From contig RHKP01000004.1 of NCBI GenBank assembly GCA_008363215.1, positions 62,001 to 126,000 of the forward strand: DNA of 64,000 nt, written 5' to 3'. Below are positions 16,645 to 29,274 of the stretch, one piece after another (within the stretch, counting starts at the first letter, position 1; each line of letters starts with the position of its first letter). The notes under the pieces were generated by a model that worked only from the letters and a program-made list of their open reading frames with translations, did no database searches and was not told the origin of the DNA. Source of the stretch: Cyanobacteria bacterium CYA. GTDB taxonomy: Bacteria > Planctomycetota > Phycisphaerae > Phycisphaerales > UBA1924. The translations under genes and the position numbers were made by a program.

Positions 16645-17898
16645 CTACATCAACTGCTCGATCTGCATCCCCATCCGCTGATCGAACAACTTCTCTGAAA
16701 ACTTCTCCGCGTTGACCCGGCACTGTTTGGGATGATTCGGCAGCGACTTGCTCGCCTCGATGATCGCCTCGGGCTCGGGCTTGTCGAACAGCACGCCGGT
16801 CTGACCCGGTATCACCGTGTCGAGCGCACCGCCCAGGTTGCGCGCCACGACCGGACATCCGCACGCCTGCGCCTCCACCGCGGTGATGCCGAAATCCTCG
16901 ATTTGCGGGAAGATCAACGCCCGCGCTCGCCTGTACAGGCTCTGCAACTGCTCGTCGCCCACTCGTCCTACGAACTCGACCAGTCCCTTCACGCCTCCCG
17001 CGTATTGCTTGACCATCGAGCGCGCGTGCGCCCGCAGCCACCCGTGCATCGTGCCTTCGCCCGCGATGATGAGCCGTTGCCGCGCCTTGGCGGCCGCCTC
17101 GATCGCCAGTTCCACCCGCTTGTACGGCTCCAGCGTGCTGACCACCAGCCAGAAGTCCTCTCGCGGCACGTTCGCGTCCGGTGTGAAGAAATCCGTCCGC
17201 ACCGGCGGCGGGATCACCGTCGCGTCACGTGAGTAGACACGCTCGATGAGTGCTCGTGTGTGGTTCGAGTTGGCGATGAACACGTTGACTCCGCGCGTGC
17301 CTGAGAGGTCAAACTGGCGCAGGCGCTCGCCGAACAATGCCAGCCCCAGCCCGCGCGCCCGTCCGCCCCTGCCGCGCCCGTATTCCTCGCCCTGGTCCCA
17401 AAGCCACCGCGCCGGCCTGTGGCAGTAGCACAGGTGCGGGACGTTCTCGGGTGAACGCACGTTCTTGATCAGTCCGGAACTGGTTGAGATCAGCAGGTGG
17501 ATCGGCTCTTCCTCGTGCAGGCTTTCTGCCCAGCCCGACAGGTCGTTTACCATGCCGGGGAAGAGCGGCAGCATCCACTTGCGCGCCGGACCGGCCATCG
17601 GCAGCCGGCTCCTGCCCGCCGCAATGCGCCGCACCTGGTCGGTCTGCTCACCGATCGACTCACCGCCGTCAAACAGTGTGAGCAGCGCAACTGCCTTGTG
17701 GTGACGGCGAACGTACCCGGCGATGCGCTCAAGCACCGCCTCGCTCCCTCCGCGACGCTCGATGGCATCGTGCGCCAGGACGATCCGTCTGGGCGTGAAC
17801 GGAACACCCGTCTGCGTACGCCGTCTACGCGTAAACGTGAACGCGGTCTGACCCGCCACGGGGTTCGGCTCGTCATCATGGTGCTTGGGGTCAGGCAT
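16645..17898 (-). CDS. Glycosyltransferase, GT4 family (mannosyltransferase-like)
   Basis: Retaining GT-B glycosyltransferase expected to add a sugar during cell-surface polysaccharide or glycan assembly. The 417-aa protein (from the ATG at 17898) shows the N-terminal acceptor domain beginning IVLAHDAIERRGGSEAVLE. It has the domain linker VNVFIANSNHTRALIERVY, and the donor-binding domain with VVSTLEPYKRVELAIEAA and the E-x7-E motif in FPQIEDFGITAVEAQACGCP. HLCYCHRPARWLWDQGEEY is characteristic of the WbaZ/WcaI-like subgroup. It diverges from a second GT4 gene 99 bp away, so both may belong to one glycan pathway. The donor and acceptor cannot be read. A longer frame from 18012 is possible but would overlap the divergent gene. 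Confidence 0.85.
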   Translation of the reverse strand: MPDPKHHDDEPNPVAGQTAFTFTRRRRTQTGVPFTPRRIVLAHDAIERRGGSEAVLERIAGYVRRHHKAVALLTLFDGGESIGEQTDQVRRIAAGRSRLPMAGPARKWMLPLFPGMVNDLSGWAESLHEEEPIHLLISTSSGLIKNVRSPENVPHLCYCHRPARWLWDQGEEYGRGRGGRARGLGLALFGERLRQFDLSGTRGVNVFIANSNHTRALIERVYSRDATVIPPPVRTDFFTPDANVPREDFWLVVSTLEPYKRVELAIEAAAKARQRLIIAGEGTMHGWLRAHARSMVKQYAGGVKGLVEFVGRVGDEQLQSLYRRARALIFPQIEDFGITAVEAQACGCPVVARNLGGALDTVIPGQTGVLFDKPEPEAIIEASKSLPNHPKQCRVNAEKFSEKLFDQRMGMQIEQLM

Positions 17899-17997
17899 GG
17901 CTGGTCTACCATCGTCTCGCGATGCATCATGGTAACCGGTGCAAGCCGCCCGCGTGCCCGCCGACCGAGCCGCGAGGAAACCCGACAGAGAGAGGTC

Positions 17998-19128
17998 ATG
18001 CGGGTCGCGCATCTCATTGAATCATGTGCCGGGGGCAGCGCCAGAGTTGTCCTTGCTCTGATCGAACAGCAGGCCAAGATCGAGGCTGACGACATCACGC
18101 TGATCTACTCACCGCTTCGGGCCGACGATTACTTTCTGGAGCACCTCTCGCGCCTGAACGGCGTCAACTGCGTGCCCCTGCGCATGAAGCGGGCCGTGGG
18201 GCTCCACGACGCCGTGTCCCTGGTGGGTCTGGCGCAGGCTCTGCGAAGGTTCGGGCCTTTCGACGTGCTGCACGCACACAGTTCAAAAGCCGGAGCGCTC
18301 GGCAGGCTCGTCGCCCGCCTCTTTCGACCGATGCGCGTGGTTTACACACCGCACGGGTTCATCACGGCCGGCCGGCGACCCTCGCGGTCGGTGATGGCAA
18401 TCGAGCGATGGCTGGCCGGTTGGTGCTCGCGTGTCGTGGTGGTGTCGGAGATGGAACAGCGCCACGCCTCCTGCGACCTTCGCATCAGACCTCATCGTCT
18501 TGCGCTGGTTGCCAACGGATTGACGTTCCAACCGCTTGCTACGCGCGACCGGGCACGCGAAGTCATGGGCTATGCCCCCGACGAACTGGTGTTCGGCTTC
18601 GTCGGGCGACTCAGCGCCGAAAAGAACCCCGCCAGACTGATCGAGGCGTTCGCCCCAGTGGCTGCCCAGGTGCCGGGAGCGATGCTCGCAATCTTCGGCC
18701 ACGGCCCGGAAGCCGATCGGATTCATCGTCGCGTCTCCAGTCTCGGCATCAGCGATCGGGTACGAACGTGGAGCGGGCAGGAGGCCAGGGCGTTCATGCC
18801 CGGGTTTGATGCCCTGGTCTGTTCCAGCGATCGCGAGGGCATGCCGCTGGTGTTCATCGAAGCGCTGCAGTCAGGCGTTCCCATTGTCTCGACACCGGTG
18901 GGAGGGACGGCCGAGTGTGTCATTCCGGGGGTGACCGGTATGGTGGCGACGGGGTTTGAGCCCCGACACCTGGCCGAAGCCATGAAGGCGATGGCGTCGT
19001 TCGACGCACGCCGGCGGCTGTCCATGGCTGATGCAGCGCGAGAACACGGCCTCCGGTTCTCCGCTGAGCGCATGGCCGATGGGATTGCGGCCGTCTATCG
19101 CCAGGTGCTGACCGAGCACCGTCAATAG
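17998..19128 (+). CDS. Glycosyltransferase, GT4 family
   Basis: A 376-aa GT-B enzyme. The N-terminal domain starts RVAHLIESCAGGSARVVLAL and contains DVLHAHSSKAGALGRLVAR and VVYTPHGFITAG, both typical of GT4 polysaccharide transferases. The C-terminal donor domain has FVGRLSAEKNPARLIEAF, IFGHGPEADRI and the E-x7-E nucleotide-sugar motif in SSDREGMPLVFIEALQSGVP. The ATG at 17998 has AGAGAGAGG just upstream; a frame open to 17497 would run antisense through the neighbouring glycosyltransferase and is rejected. The gene is divergent from that neighbour and followed by an amidohydrolase. Probable role: envelope glycan assembly; substrate unknown. Confidence 0.85.
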   Translation: MRVAHLIESCAGGSARVVLALIEQQAKIEADDITLIYSPLRADDYFLEHLSRLNGVNCVPLRMKRAVGLHDAVSLVGLAQALRRFGPFDVLHAHSSKAGALGRLVARLFRPMRVVYTPHGFITAGRRPSRSVMAIERWLAGWCSRVVVVSEMEQRHASCDLRIRPHRLALVANGLTFQPLATRDRAREVMGYAPDELVFGFVGRLSAEKNPARLIEAFAPVAAQVPGAMLAIFGHGPEADRIHRRVSSLGISDRVRTWSGQEARAFMPGFDALVCSSDREGMPLVFIEALQSGVPIVSTPVGGTAECVIPGVTGMVATGFEPRHLAEAMKAMASFDARRRLSMADAAREHGLRFSAERMADGIAAVYRQVLTEHRQ

Positions 19129-19295
19129 GCGCTGGTGCGGGTTCGTGCATCCGACAACCGTGTGCGCTCCTGCCGGTCCAGGCGGGAGACCATCTGTTCA
19201 GCCACACGCTGCGGTGCGTCGTGCGCGGGAGTGCTCGCGGTGCGGTCGGTCTACCATCGCTGGTGTCTTCACCGCACACACCTGGCAGGATTCAC

Positions 19296-20411
19296 GTGCC
19301 GGTCGACCCGGTCGCTCTGGCCCGCCTCCAGGCCAACCGCCTGGGGCTCTGCTACCAGGCCGAGGCCGGCCGCCTCGGACGTCCACCCGTCCCCATCATC
19401 GACGCCCACGTGCACGTGAACGGGCCGGAATCGGCGAAGATTTTTCTGCGTGTGATGGACATCTTCGGCGTCGAACGGGTCTACTCGCAGACGCCGCTGG
19501 CCAACGCCGAGGCCGTGCGCGCCGTCATGGGCGATCGCATCCGCTTTATCGCAGTCCCCGCCTACGGACACAAGGACATGAAGTGGGCGATGACCGAAGG
19601 CTTTCTCGAAGCCCTGCCTCAGTGGGCCGAGCGCTTCGGCGCCCGCTGCGTGAAGATGTGGGCCGCTCCTCGCATGCGCGACTACGCCGACAAGGCCGGC
19701 ATCGACCCCGCCGACATCGTGCCGCTCGACGGCCCGTGGCGTCGCCGCGTCGCCGAGCGGGCCATCGAACTGGGCATGATGCTCATGGTCCATGTCGGCG
19801 ACCCGGACACCTGGTTCGCCACCACGTACGCCGACGCGAACCGCCACGCGCCCAAGCCGCGGCACTATGTCGGGCTCGAACGCATCCTCGATGACTATCC
19901 CGTCCCGCTCATGGCCGCCCACATGGGAGGCTGGCCCGAAAACCTCGACTTTCTCACCGGGCTGCTTGATCGGCACTCCAACCTCATCCTCGACACCTCG
20001 GCCACCAAGTGGATGGTGCGCGAACTGAGTCGTTACCCGCGTGAGCGACTCGTCGAGTTCTTCCAACGCTTCAGCGGGCGCATCCTCTTCGGCTCCGACA
20101 TCGTTGTCAGCGACGAACATCTGGCCGCGACCAAGCCGGAAAGCCCGCGTTTCGGCGCCATGCTGGCCGCGAGCGCGCCCGACGCCTTCGACCTCTACGC
20201 CAGCCGCTACTGGGCCCTGCGGATGATGTGGGAGACCGAGTACGATGCCGAGTCCAACATCGCCGACCCGGATCTGATGATGGTCGAGCCGGACCGCTTC
20301 GACGCCCTGAGCGCCCCGCGACTCCTCGGCCGGTATTTGCCGGCGGATATGCTGCGCACGCTCTATCGAGACGCCGCCGAACACACCCTCGACTCCTGGT
20401 ACGCACGATAA
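19296..20411 (+). CDS. Amidohydrolase-2 family metal-dependent hydrolase
   Basis: A 371-aa TIM-barrel hydrolase/decarboxylase of the Amidohydro_2 family. Metal ligands are recognisable: the HxH at strand 1 (IIDAHVHVNG), MLMVHVGDP, the histidine of PLMAAHMGGWPENL and the aspartate of ILFGSDIVVSDEH. The family includes gamma-resorcylate decarboxylase and related enzymes acting on aromatic or carboxylated substrates; the actual reaction is unknown. I chose the GTG at 19296 because AGGA lies 5 nt upstream and the frame before it is low-complexity. The last ~100 residues (YWALRMMWETEYDAESN…) are an unusually long C-terminal part that may be specific to planctomycetes. The gene converges with a lipoprotein gene. 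Confidence 0.83.
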   Translation: MPVDPVALARLQANRLGLCYQAEAGRLGRPPVPIIDAHVHVNGPESAKIFLRVMDIFGVERVYSQTPLANAEAVRAVMGDRIRFIAVPAYGHKDMKWAMTEGFLEALPQWAERFGARCVKMWAAPRMRDYADKAGIDPADIVPLDGPWRRRVAERAIELGMMLMVHVGDPDTWFATTYADANRHAPKPRHYVGLERILDDYPVPLMAAHMGGWPENLDFLTGLLDRHSNLILDTSATKWMVRELSRYPRERLVEFFQRFSGRILFGSDIVVSDEHLAATKPESPRFGAMLAASAPDAFDLYASRYWALRMMWETEYDAESNIADPDLMMVEPDRFDALSAPRLLGRYLPADMLRTLYRDAAEHTLDSWYAR

Positions 20412-20530
20412 ATCGAGCCGGCCACCTTGTCTTCAAGGTTGCTGCGCCCACCCGCAGGAAGCCGGTGCCATCGAAGCGGCCATGCCCCAAGACTCAGATG
20501 GCCCGCACGAGCCGCCCTTTGAACCAGGCA

Positions 20531-21226
20531 TCACTCGCGATCGTCGTCGGGCTCGCTCTCCGGCTCGGCAATCTCGCTCAACGTTGACGCAGACAGCGCT
20601 TTCATCTCCTCAGTCATGCGCGGCGCCGCGGAATACGCCACTTCGCTCAGCCGATTTATGATCGTCAGCAGCCGCGTCACCGTCTCGTCATCACGCTGCG
20701 CGACAAACGAGATGTACCCCTCGCTCGGGCCGAGTTGGTCCACGAACTGATCCGTGGCGCGCGTCAGGCGCAGCGACGCCGCGCTGATCGCGCCGCCGAA
20801 GTATTTCTCTCCGGGCGGGGCATCGGGATACAGGAATCCGCCCCCGGTGTACACGCCCACCTGCCCTCGCGCCAGCAGCAGGTGCTGCACCGTCGCACTG
20901 CACGCCGTCGTCGCGATCGGCGTCCGCCCGGGCTTGGGGTGTACGAACAACTGCACGTGAAAAATGTTCCCCGTGGGCGGTGCACCCGAAGGATCTGTCA
21001 GGTTCTCGACGGCAATGTCGGTGAGTATCACGTCGGCCGTGTTCTTGTCCACGAACCGATAGAGCCGGATCGGGAGGTTTGGTCTCAGCCCCACGTCGAA
21101 GGCCTGCGAATCAACCTCGACCGAACTCCGCGAGCCGACGAAGGACGCAGGGATCATCGAACAACCCACCAGAACAAGGCAGGCGACAGCAAGGGCGGTC
21201 AGATTGATCGGGACTCGGCGCGTCAT
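20531..21226 (-). CDS. Lipoprotein of unknown function
   Basis: A 231-aa predicted lipoprotein. The N-terminus [24 protein letters not shown] has a lipobox (LVGC) with the lipidated cysteine at position 22. The body is a probable beta-rich domain: [36 protein letters not shown] and [17 protein letters not shown]. It ends in helices and an acidic tail ([11 protein letters not shown]). I do not recognise a family. The ATG at 21226 is chosen because it is where the signal peptide begins; the longer frame upstream runs into the divergent gene. The start lacks a clear Shine-Dalgarno sequence. It faces the amidohydrolase gene at its 3' end. Confidence 0.72.
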   Translation of the reverse strand: MTRRVPINLTALAVACLVLVGCSMIPASFVGSRSSVEVDSQAFDVGLRPNLPIRLYRFVDKNTADVILTDIAVENLTDPSGAPPTGNIFHVQLFVHPKPGRTPIATTACSATVQHLLLARGQVGVYTGGGFLYPDAPPGEKYFGGAISAASLRLTRATDQFVDQLGPSEGYISFVAQRDDETVTRLLTIINRLSEVAYSAAPRMTEEMKALSASTLSEIAEPESEPDDDRE

Positions 21227-21367
21227 GGAACCAGACAAGATAGCCGCTCGCCGGGGTTGGTGCCGAACGCGCCGGGCGAAGCGCGGCTTTTGGACGCTGG
21301 TGGGGGGTGGGGGTTGAATCCGAACGCCGGATCGCGAGTATGTAAGGAGTGGGCAAGGAGGTGCGCG

Positions 21368-22438
21368 ATGGATTGGAGAACAGGGCTTGCCGTCACCTTG
21401 GTCGCCGGGCTGGCCGGGTCCGTCTGGGCCCAGCAGCAGCGCACGACGATGGGCCCCCCGGTTCGCACCGGCATCCAGGGGCAGCAACTTCGTGTGACCA
21501 ACAGCCCTCTGACCCGGTCCTCCCCGACCTCCCCGACATACGGATATCGGCACTGGCAGCCCGGTTACGGGTGGAGCGGTGTCTCGCTCCAGGTCGAGGG
21601 CGACGGGTGGAGCCTGAACGTCAACGGCAACCTTGCCAATGAACTGGCCGGAAATCGCTGGGGTACGGGGCACTCATATCACGGTCACGGCAGCGGCGGG
21701 TGCATCGTTGTTCCCGACGCCGACGACGTGCTGCCCGATCTTCCCAGTTGGCTCCGCGATCGCGTGCATGTACTGCACGGGTCCGACTACGGCTGGGATT
21801 ACGACGTGATCTGCTTCCCCCAGTGGAACGGGCACTCGTGGGTCTACGTGCCGATTGGCTACGGATACGGGTACTACCCGTCGGGCTACTACTACCGCGA
21901 TGGGGGATACTCGATCAACGAGACTTCGGGCTGGGGCTCGCTGAGCAATCCATCGAGCGCCCAGCAGCAGCAGCAGACGCTTCCGCCCCCTGAGCCGCCC
22001 GAGCCGATCGAGATCGCCCGACTGGGAGTGGTGCTGGGGGACCTCCCGTCGGCCGAGGCCCAGTATCGAATCCACCTGGGGAAAAACCCTGATGATTCGG
22101 AGGCCCTCCGCGAGTTCGGGCTGGTCATGCTCGAACAGGAGCGGGTAGACGAGGGGTTTGCCGCCATTCGCAAGGCGTACCGGGATCGACCCGAATTGGC
22201 CCGCACGCCGCTCTCGCTGGCCGACCTCGGATTTGACGGCGCCCGCACCCGGGCGTTGATGGGTATCGTCAGTCCGGTGGCCAACGAGTTGAAGACCTCG
22301 TCGGGCTGGTTCACGCTGGCGGTGTTGTTGCAGTCCCAGGGCAAGTCCGGCCTGGCGTTGAAGATGGTCGAGCGGGCGGCGGCCCAGGGGCTGGAGCAGG
22401 CTGTGGCGGATATGTTCCGAACCGAATTGAAGCGGTAG
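21368..22438 (+). CDS. Exported tyrosine/glycine-rich protein with C-terminal TPR-like region
   Basis: A 356-aa protein with a signal peptide ending at VWAQQQ. The middle (about 60-180) is rich in Tyr, Gly and Trp, including [18 protein letters not shown], typical of surface-adhesive or structural stretches. A polyglutamine-proline linker follows ([15 protein letters not shown]). The C-terminal half looks like TPR helices: [23 protein letters not shown] and a matching [17 protein letters not shown]-like repeat. AAGGAGGTG precedes the ATG at 21368. The gene ends 27 bp before the rplK promoter and is probably not part of that operon. Function unknown; a periplasmic scaffold is possible. Confidence 0.72.
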   Translation: MDWRTGLAVTLVAGLAGSVWAQQQRTTMGPPVRTGIQGQQLRVTNSPLTRSSPTSPTYGYRHWQPGYGWSGVSLQVEGDGWSLNVNGNLANELAGNRWGTGHSYHGHGSGGCIVVPDADDVLPDLPSWLRDRVHVLHGSDYGWDYDVICFPQWNGHSWVYVPIGYGYGYYPSGYYYRDGGYSINETSGWGSLSNPSSAQQQQQTLPPPEPPEPIEIARLGVVLGDLPSAEAQYRIHLGKNPDDSEALREFGLVMLEQERVDEGFAAIRKAYRDRPELARTPLSLADLGFDGARTRALMGIVSPVANELKTSSGWFTLAVLLQSQGKSGLALKMVERAAAQGLEQAVADMFRTELKR

Positions 22439-22465
22439 GCGCCGACTGGGGCGCATCGGTGGCGC

Positions 22466-22494
22466 TTGTCCGGGCGGGGTGCGGGGCGTATACT
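22466..22494 (+). promoter_or_regulatory. Promoter of the rplKAJL operon
   Basis: TTGTCC (22466-22471), a 17-bp spacer and TATACT (22489-22494) form a good sigma-70 promoter 112 bp before rplK. The leader that follows can form a hairpin CTGTCGG / CCGACAG near its 3' end, where L1 autoregulation acts in other bacteria. Confidence 0.65.
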
Positions 22495-22605
22495 CACGAC
22501 CCTGCGCGGGGGAGTTCTGCGCAGACAACGCGAACCGTGTGAACCAGCCTCCGGCTGTCGGCTTGGCCCCGACAGGCACTCCAGGAGGGTGGGAGGTGGA
22601 GACCG

Positions 22606-23034
22606 ATGGCCAAGAGAGAACTTGTCAAAACGTTTAAGATCATGGCGCCGGGAGGCAAGGCCACGCCCGCGCCTCCGCTGGGCCCGGTGCTGGGCGCCAA
22701 CGGCGTCAACCCCGGCCAGTTCATCCAGCAGTTCAACGCGGCCACGGCCCAGTTGAACGGAAAACTGGTGGGGTGCATCGTCCGCGCCTACAGCGATCGT
22801 TCGTTTGAACTCGAGATCAAGAGTTCGCCGGCGTCGGTGCTGATCCTCGAGGCCGCCGGCGTCGAGAAGGGCTCGGGCGTGCCCAACAAGGAGAAGGTGG
22901 GCAAGATCACGCGCGAGCAGGTCCGCAAGATCGCGCAGGAGAAGATGCCCGACCTCAACGCTCAGACGATCGAGGCGGCCATGCGGGTGATCGAAGGCAC
23001 GGCTCGCCAGATGGGCGTGACGGTGGAGGGCTGA
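22606..23034 (+). CDS. rplK: Large ribosomal subunit protein uL11
   Basis: Binds the GTPase-associated centre of 23S rRNA and helps factor-dependent steps of translation. The 142-aa length is normal. The N-terminal domain has the hallmark APPLGPVLGANGVNPGQF, and the C-terminal rRNA-binding domain has KVGKITREQVRKIAQEKMPDLN-type sequence. GGGAGGTGG lies upstream of the ATG. The gene opens the rplKAJL cluster and ends 3 bp before rplA. Unlike many bacteria, secE and nusG do not precede it here. Confidence 0.98.
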   Translation: MAKRELVKTFKIMAPGGKATPAPPLGPVLGANGVNPGQFIQQFNAATAQLNGKLVGCIVRAYSDRSFELEIKSSPASVLILEAAGVEKGSGVPNKEKVGKITREQVRKIAQEKMPDLNAQTIEAAMRVIEGTARQMGVTVEG

Positions 23035-23037
23035 GCG

Positions 23038-23736
23038 ATGGCACGGATCAACAAGCGTCGCAAGCACAATCTCACGTTGTGTCCGCAGGGTCCGGTCGAG
23101 CCGGCCTCGGCGGTGTCGCTGCTCAAGAAGTTCAAGGCTCCCAAGTTCGACCAGACTGTCGAGATCTGCGTCCACCTGGGTGTGGACACCAAGCAGGCCG
23201 ACCAGATGCTGCGCGGCTCGGTGTCGCTGCCCAAGGGCATCGGCAAGAGCAAGCGCGTGGTCGCGTTCTGCCCGTCCGATGTGGCCAAGAAGGCGATCGA
23301 GAACGGCGCGATCAAGGCAGGCGGGGAAGACCTGGTCGCGGAGATCGAGGCCGGCTGGATGGACTTTGACGTGGCAGTCGCCTCGCCCGACATGATGCGC
23401 GTGATCTCCAAACTAGGTCGCGTGCTGGGGCCCAAGGGGCTGATGCCCAGCCCGAAGAACGGCACGGTGACCCCCAACGTGGCCGAGGCGGTCGGCGAGT
23501 TCGCCGCCGGCAAGGTTGAGTACCGCACCGACAAGGGCGGGAACGTTCAGGCGGTGATCGGAAAGATGTCCTTCTCCGAGTCCGACCTGCTCGAGAACAT
23601 GATGCACTTCATTCACACCATCGAGAAGATCCGTCCCTCGACAGTGAAGGGAACGTACATCAAGAAAATCACGATCAGCGGGACGATGACGCCCGGTCTG
23701 CAACTCAAGTACGAGTCGGCGGTGGCGGCGCCCTGA
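23038..23736 (+). CDS. rplA: Large ribosomal subunit protein uL1
   Basis: Forms the mobile L1 stalk that guides tRNA out of the E site and, in many bacteria, represses its own operon by binding the mRNA leader. The 232-aa protein contains the RNA-binding signature SKLGRVLGPKGLMPSPKNGT and ends with the usual GTYIKKITISGTMTPGL strand. The start follows rplK after 3 bp (TGAGCGATG), so translational coupling is expected. The next gene, rplJ, begins 36 bp downstream. Confidence 0.98.
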   Translation: MARINKRRKHNLTLCPQGPVEPASAVSLLKKFKAPKFDQTVEICVHLGVDTKQADQMLRGSVSLPKGIGKSKRVVAFCPSDVAKKAIENGAIKAGGEDLVAEIEAGWMDFDVAVASPDMMRVISKLGRVLGPKGLMPSPKNGTVTPNVAEAVGEFAAGKVEYRTDKGGNVQAVIGKMSFSESDLLENMMHFIHTIEKIRPSTVKGTYIKKITISGTMTPGLQLKYESAVAAP

Positions 23737-23772
23737 CGGGCCCCCTGAACGCACGTTCGAAGGAGCACGGCA

Positions 23773-24315
23773 ATGTCAAAGCCCGTCAAGCAAATGATCG
23801 TCCGCGACTACCAGGGTCGCGTGGGTGATATCGAAGACGCGATGCTCATCAGCCTGCGCGGCGTGAGCAGCAACAGCACCAACAAGATCCGCCAGACCCT
23901 GGCCAAGAAGGAGATCCGGGTCACGGTGATCCGCAACTCCCTCTTCCTCAAGGCCTTCGGCGACACGAAACTGGCCGGCCTCAGCCCCCTGCTCTCCGGC
24001 GCCAATGCCCTGGCCTACGGCGCTGAGTCGGTGGTCGAGGTGGCTCGCGAAATCGTCGGACTGCTCAAGGACTTCCCCGATATCCAGTTGCGCGGAGCCG
24101 TGCTGGACGGACAGTTGTTCGAGGGTGAGGACGGAGTCAAGGCGCTGTCCAAGTTCCCCACCCGGGACGAGGCCATCGCAAAGGACGTCACGCTCATCCT
24201 CAGCCCCGGGCGCAAGTTGCTGGGTGCGGTCAAGGGCCCCGGCGGACGCCTGCTGGGAATCGTCAAGGCGATCGAGGAGAAACTCGAAAAGGGCGAAGCA
24301 ATCGCAAAGGTGTGA
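23773..24315 (+). CDS. rplJ: Large ribosomal subunit protein uL10
   Basis: Stalk base protein that anchors L7/L12 dimers on the ribosome. The 180-aa protein has the N-terminal rRNA-binding domain (SLRGVSSNSTNKIRQTLAKK, VIRNSLFLKAFGDTKLAGL) and a C-terminal helix for L12 binding (GRLLGIVKAIEEKLEKGEA). GAAGGAG sits upstream of the ATG. It is followed by an unusually long 216-bp gap before rplL instead of the short gap seen in most rplJL pairs. Confidence 0.97.
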   Translation: MSKPVKQMIVRDYQGRVGDIEDAMLISLRGVSSNSTNKIRQTLAKKEIRVTVIRNSLFLKAFGDTKLAGLSPLLSGANALAYGAESVVEVAREIVGLLKDFPDIQLRGAVLDGQLFEGEDGVKALSKFPTRDEAIAKDVTLILSPGRKLLGAVKGPGGRLLGIVKAIEEKLEKGEAIAKV

Positions 24316-24531
24316 GTGGAAGGCGGAATGAGGCATTGGGTATTGAGGTTGCGAGACTGAAGGCCTTTCCGAATGGCTGATGCCTCGTCCCCGATGCCTG
24401 CTTACGGACATCCGACGTTTCCGACTGGCCCTGAGCGTCAAGGACGCAGGGTTAAAGAGGTGGCAGCGGGCTACCCCCTCTCGGACGCGAATGAACGCCG
24501 GGCAACCGGCAAGTTGAAGGACTGGTGAAAG
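24316..24531. repeat. Long rplJ-rplL spacer with GGCAxxGGG-type repeat, copy 2
   Basis: This 216-bp spacer has no credible gene. Bases 24329-24416 contain GAGGCATTGGGTATTGAGG and, inverted further on, units reading CAGGCATCGGGGACGAGG on the minus strand; GAGGCAT/ATGCCTC can pair. The sequence resembles the tracts at 16597-16642 and 38991-39050. The rplL ribosome binding site lies at the 3' end. Confidence 0.4.
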
Positions 24532-24936
24532 ATGAGCGAAGGTACCAAGACTTTTGACGCAAAGATCTCCGAACTGGGCGACAAGTTGGCCGGATTGACC
24601 CTCAAGGAAGCGGTCGACCTGGGCGACTACATGAAGGAGACCTACGGGATCGAGGCGGCCTCGGGTGGCGCGGTGATGATGGCCGGTCCGGCGGGCGGCG
24701 GCGCGGCCCCGGTTGCTGAGGAGAAGTCCTCGTTCGACGTGGTCATCAAGAGCGACGGCGGCAAGAAGATCGGCGTCATCAAGGTGGTCCGCGAACTGAC
24801 CGGTCTGGGTCTGAAGGAAGCCAAGGATCTGGTCGACAAACTGCCCGCCAAGGTCAAGGAAGGGCTCTCGAAGGACGAAGCCGAAGCCATGGCGGCCAAA
24901 CTCAAGGAAGCCGGCGCCGAGGTCGAACTGGCCTGA
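24532..24936 (+). CDS. rplL: Large ribosomal subunit protein bL12 (L7/L12)
   Basis: Flexible stalk protein that recruits translation factors. The 134-aa protein has the N-terminal dimerisation helices and a Gly/Ala/Pro-rich hinge ([15 protein letters not shown]). The conserved C-terminal domain includes [20 protein letters not shown] and ends with [12 protein letters not shown] terminator stands 30 bp after the stop codon, so part of the transcript ends here and rpoBC receives less, as is usual for stalk protein to polymerase stoichiometry. Confidence 0.98.
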   Translation: MSEGTKTFDAKISELGDKLAGLTLKEAVDLGDYMKETYGIEAASGGAVMMAGPAGGGAAPVAEEKSSFDVVIKSDGGKKIGVIKVVRELTGLGLKEAKDLVDKLPAKVKEGLSKDEAEAMAAKLKEAGAEVELA

Positions 24937-24966
24937 GGTCTCGAGGATTTGTATCCGGCTAAGCCG

Positions 24967-24994
24967 AAGCCCCCTCAAATGAGGGGGCTTTTCT
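24967..24994 (+). terminator. Terminator/attenuator between rplL and rpoB
   Basis: A perfect 10-bp stem AAGCCCCCTC / GAGGGGGCTT with a 4-nt loop is followed by TTCT. It lies between rplL and rpoB, where partial termination sets the ratio of ribosomal proteins to RNA polymerase. Confidence 0.88.
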
Positions 24995-25241
24995 ATGCAA
25001 GTGATGCAGTCCGGTCAAAAAATGTAGGAAGAAAATCTCCAGATTTCGGGTGGCCCTGCCGAGTACCGGTGGTTATACTCCGTGGTTCGGCACGGTGCGG
25101 GGCCAGCCAGGAACAGTATCATTTTTGATCAGCCGCGGCGCGACGACGGGTGTTGTTCTGCCAAATGGACCGACACAACGGCGACGTTGGTGTGCACGCC
25201 CATCGGGTCTGCGCGGCGCGGTGTTTTGCGCGAGGTAGTTG
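24995..25241 (+). promoter_or_regulatory. rpoB leader with possible internal promoter
   Basis: The stretch from the terminator to rpoB holds no gene. TATACT at 25074-25079 is the same hexamer as in the rplK promoter and has TGGCCC (a weak -35) 17 bp upstream at 25051-25056. If used, it leaves a ~155-nt leader. A GAGG ribosome binding site is at the 3' end. Confidence 0.4.
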
Positions 25242-29078
<3,837 letters not shown>

Positions 29079-29088
29079 GGGCCGGTGT

Positions 29089-29274
29089 GTGAGTGGGCAG
29101 TTTCAGGACGCCGTTCAGGCAATGGTCGCAAGACTCGGCGAGTTGATTGCGGCCCAGCCGCATCTGCGAGTGAAGAACCTGAGAATCACTGGCACACAAG
29201 TCGTCGTCGGTCACATGGATGTACCGCTTGTCTTTGTCGGGGAACTGGAACGAACGCGGACTGGATCGACATGA
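29089..29274 (+). CDS. Small predicted protein A between rpoB and rpoC
   Basis: A 61-aa frame beginning GTG 10 bp after the rpoB stop codon, with AAGG 8 nt upstream. The product starts MSGQFQDAVQAMVARLGELI (a probable helix) and continues with a strand-like part, VKNLRITGTQVVVGHMDVP. Its stop codon overlaps the ATG of the next small frame (ATGA, 29271-29274), a hallmark of coupled translation. About 60% of its codons end in G or C by hand count, clearly less than rpoB or rpoC, so it may be a recent insertion, a poorly adapted gene, or not coding. I do not recognise a family. Confidence 0.45.
   Translation: MSGQFQDAVQAMVARLGELIAAQPHLRVKNLRITGTQVVVGHMDVPLVFVGELERTRTGST

Noticed and set aside
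17497-17997. Longer N-terminus for the plus-strand glycosyltransferase (from 17497)
   Set aside because: It would lie antisense to the neighbouring glycosyltransferase and shows no family similarity; the ATG at 17998 has a proper ribosome binding site.
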